64,000 nt of DNA from Pseudocolwellia sp048296855. GTDB taxonomy: Bacteria > Pseudomonadota > Gammaproteobacteria > Enterobacterales > Alteromonadaceae. The notes beneath the pieces were generated by a model. It saw only the letters and a program-made list of their open reading frames with translations. It was not told the origin of the DNA and did no database searches. A program made the position numbers and the translations under genes. Of the stretch, positions 63,653 through 64,000 are shown one piece after another (positions within the stretch are counted from its first letter, which is position 1; each line of letters opens with the position of its first letter). The stretch lies in NCBI GenBank assembly GCA_048296855.1, contig CP182631.1, one strand, 5' to 3'.

Positions 63653-63692
63653 AAAGAATATTGCGTTTTACGCATAAATGAGGGGAAATTTA

Positions 63693-64000
63693 ATGACTAA
63701 CAAAGAATATGAAAGTTATTACGTACCATCGCAAAGTCATTGGCCAATAGTAGGTGCTGTTGCGTTATTTTTGATCGCTATTGGTGCTGGTAATTACGTA
63801 TCAACACTTAATACGGCGGAAGGTGGAATAGGTGGTTATCTGTTACTTGCTGGCATCTGTTTAGTTATTTACATGCTGTATGGCTGGTTTAGTAACGTGA
63901 TAAATGAATCTATGGCGGGTAAATATAGCCATCAAATGGATAATTCGTTTAGGCAGGGCATGAGCTGGTTTATTTTTTCAGAAGTTATGTTTTTTGCAGC
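63693..64000 (+). CDS. coxC: Cytochrome c oxidase subunit III, 3' end outside window
   Basis: The ATG at 63693 has AGGGGAAA just upstream. The visible 102 residues (MTNKEYESYYVPSQSHWPIV, then two membrane spans, and RQGMSWFIFSEVMFFA at the edge) match subunit III, which supports long-term turnover of the oxidase. Cut by the end of the window. Confidence 0.93.
   Translation, partial: MTNKEYESYYVPSQSHWPIVGAVALFLIAIGAGNYVSTLNTAEGGIGGYLLLAGICLVIYMLYGWFSNVINESMAGKYSHQMDNSFRQGMSWFIFSEVMFFA

Noticed and set aside
1..64000. CRISPR array, tRNA or rRNA genes, prophage, insertion-sequence transposase
   Set aside because: No spaced direct repeats, RNA-gene signatures or transposase motifs were seen on either strand.

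Overview
The window is AT-rich chromosomal DNA from a marine gammaproteobacterium. The best guess is Alteromonadales near Colwellia or Thalassotalea. This rests on the protein flavour (SO_0444-type metal permease, TonB receptors, sulfatases, GH117), two kinds of dispersed palindromic element, and OxyR, LexA and AhpC sequences typical of that group. No rRNA, tRNA, CRISPR, phage or transposase gene was seen.

Layout. (1) 1-9.4 kb is stress and metal housekeeping: a partial FNT channel, a CBS protein divergent from oxyR, a DmeF-type metal exporter with its RcnR-like repressor and a perfect operator, a periplasmic HAD hydrolase, a GGDEF-EAL protein, and ahpCF. Four-part OxyR boxes lie upstream of both oxyR and ahpC. 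(2) 9.4-28.5 kb is an accessory catabolic island: aldehyde dehydrogenase, PobA with an AraC regulator, IclR and LysR regulators, two diverging arms each carrying a tandem-OsmC protein and a TonB receptor, a coniferyl-alcohol-dehydrogenase-like SDR, an alkylsulfatase-like MBL enzyme lacking its last domain, an arylsulfatase and a second MBL hydrolase. Together these suggest import, desulfation and oxidation of sulfated phenylpropanoid or phenolic compounds to 4-hydroxybenzoate and then protocatechuate; ring cleavage is not encoded here. (3) 28.8-45 kb is signalling and metal homeostasis: two tandem EAL-HDOD paralogues with an AraC-like gene, two chemoreceptors, a DUF3754 protein, a YqaE/Pmp3 peptide, a degenerate ImmA/IrrE-like protein, a MerR-controlled Cu/Zn permease, and a PCu(A)C copper-chaperone operon. 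(4) 45.2-54.6 kb is a small polysaccharide-use region: GH117, GH2 and a lipoprotein sulfatase, with a TonB / ECF sigma / membrane-anchored TonB-like trio and a SIMPL protein between them. (5) 54.7-58.6 kb holds a lipase with a probable frameshift, a DUF6795-like partner, and small unknowns. (6) 58.7-64 kb holds lexA with two SOS boxes and a cytochrome c oxidase operon (coxB-coxA-ctaG-coxC, the last cut by the window edge), in which subunit II carries two cytochrome c domains.

Scattered through the window is a repeat family with TATACCCGTTACC... ends in three sizes (about 60, 263 and 313 bp), plus one 195-bp element with 17-bp perfect terminal inverted repeats. All function calls come from reading motifs by eye; no database search was run.
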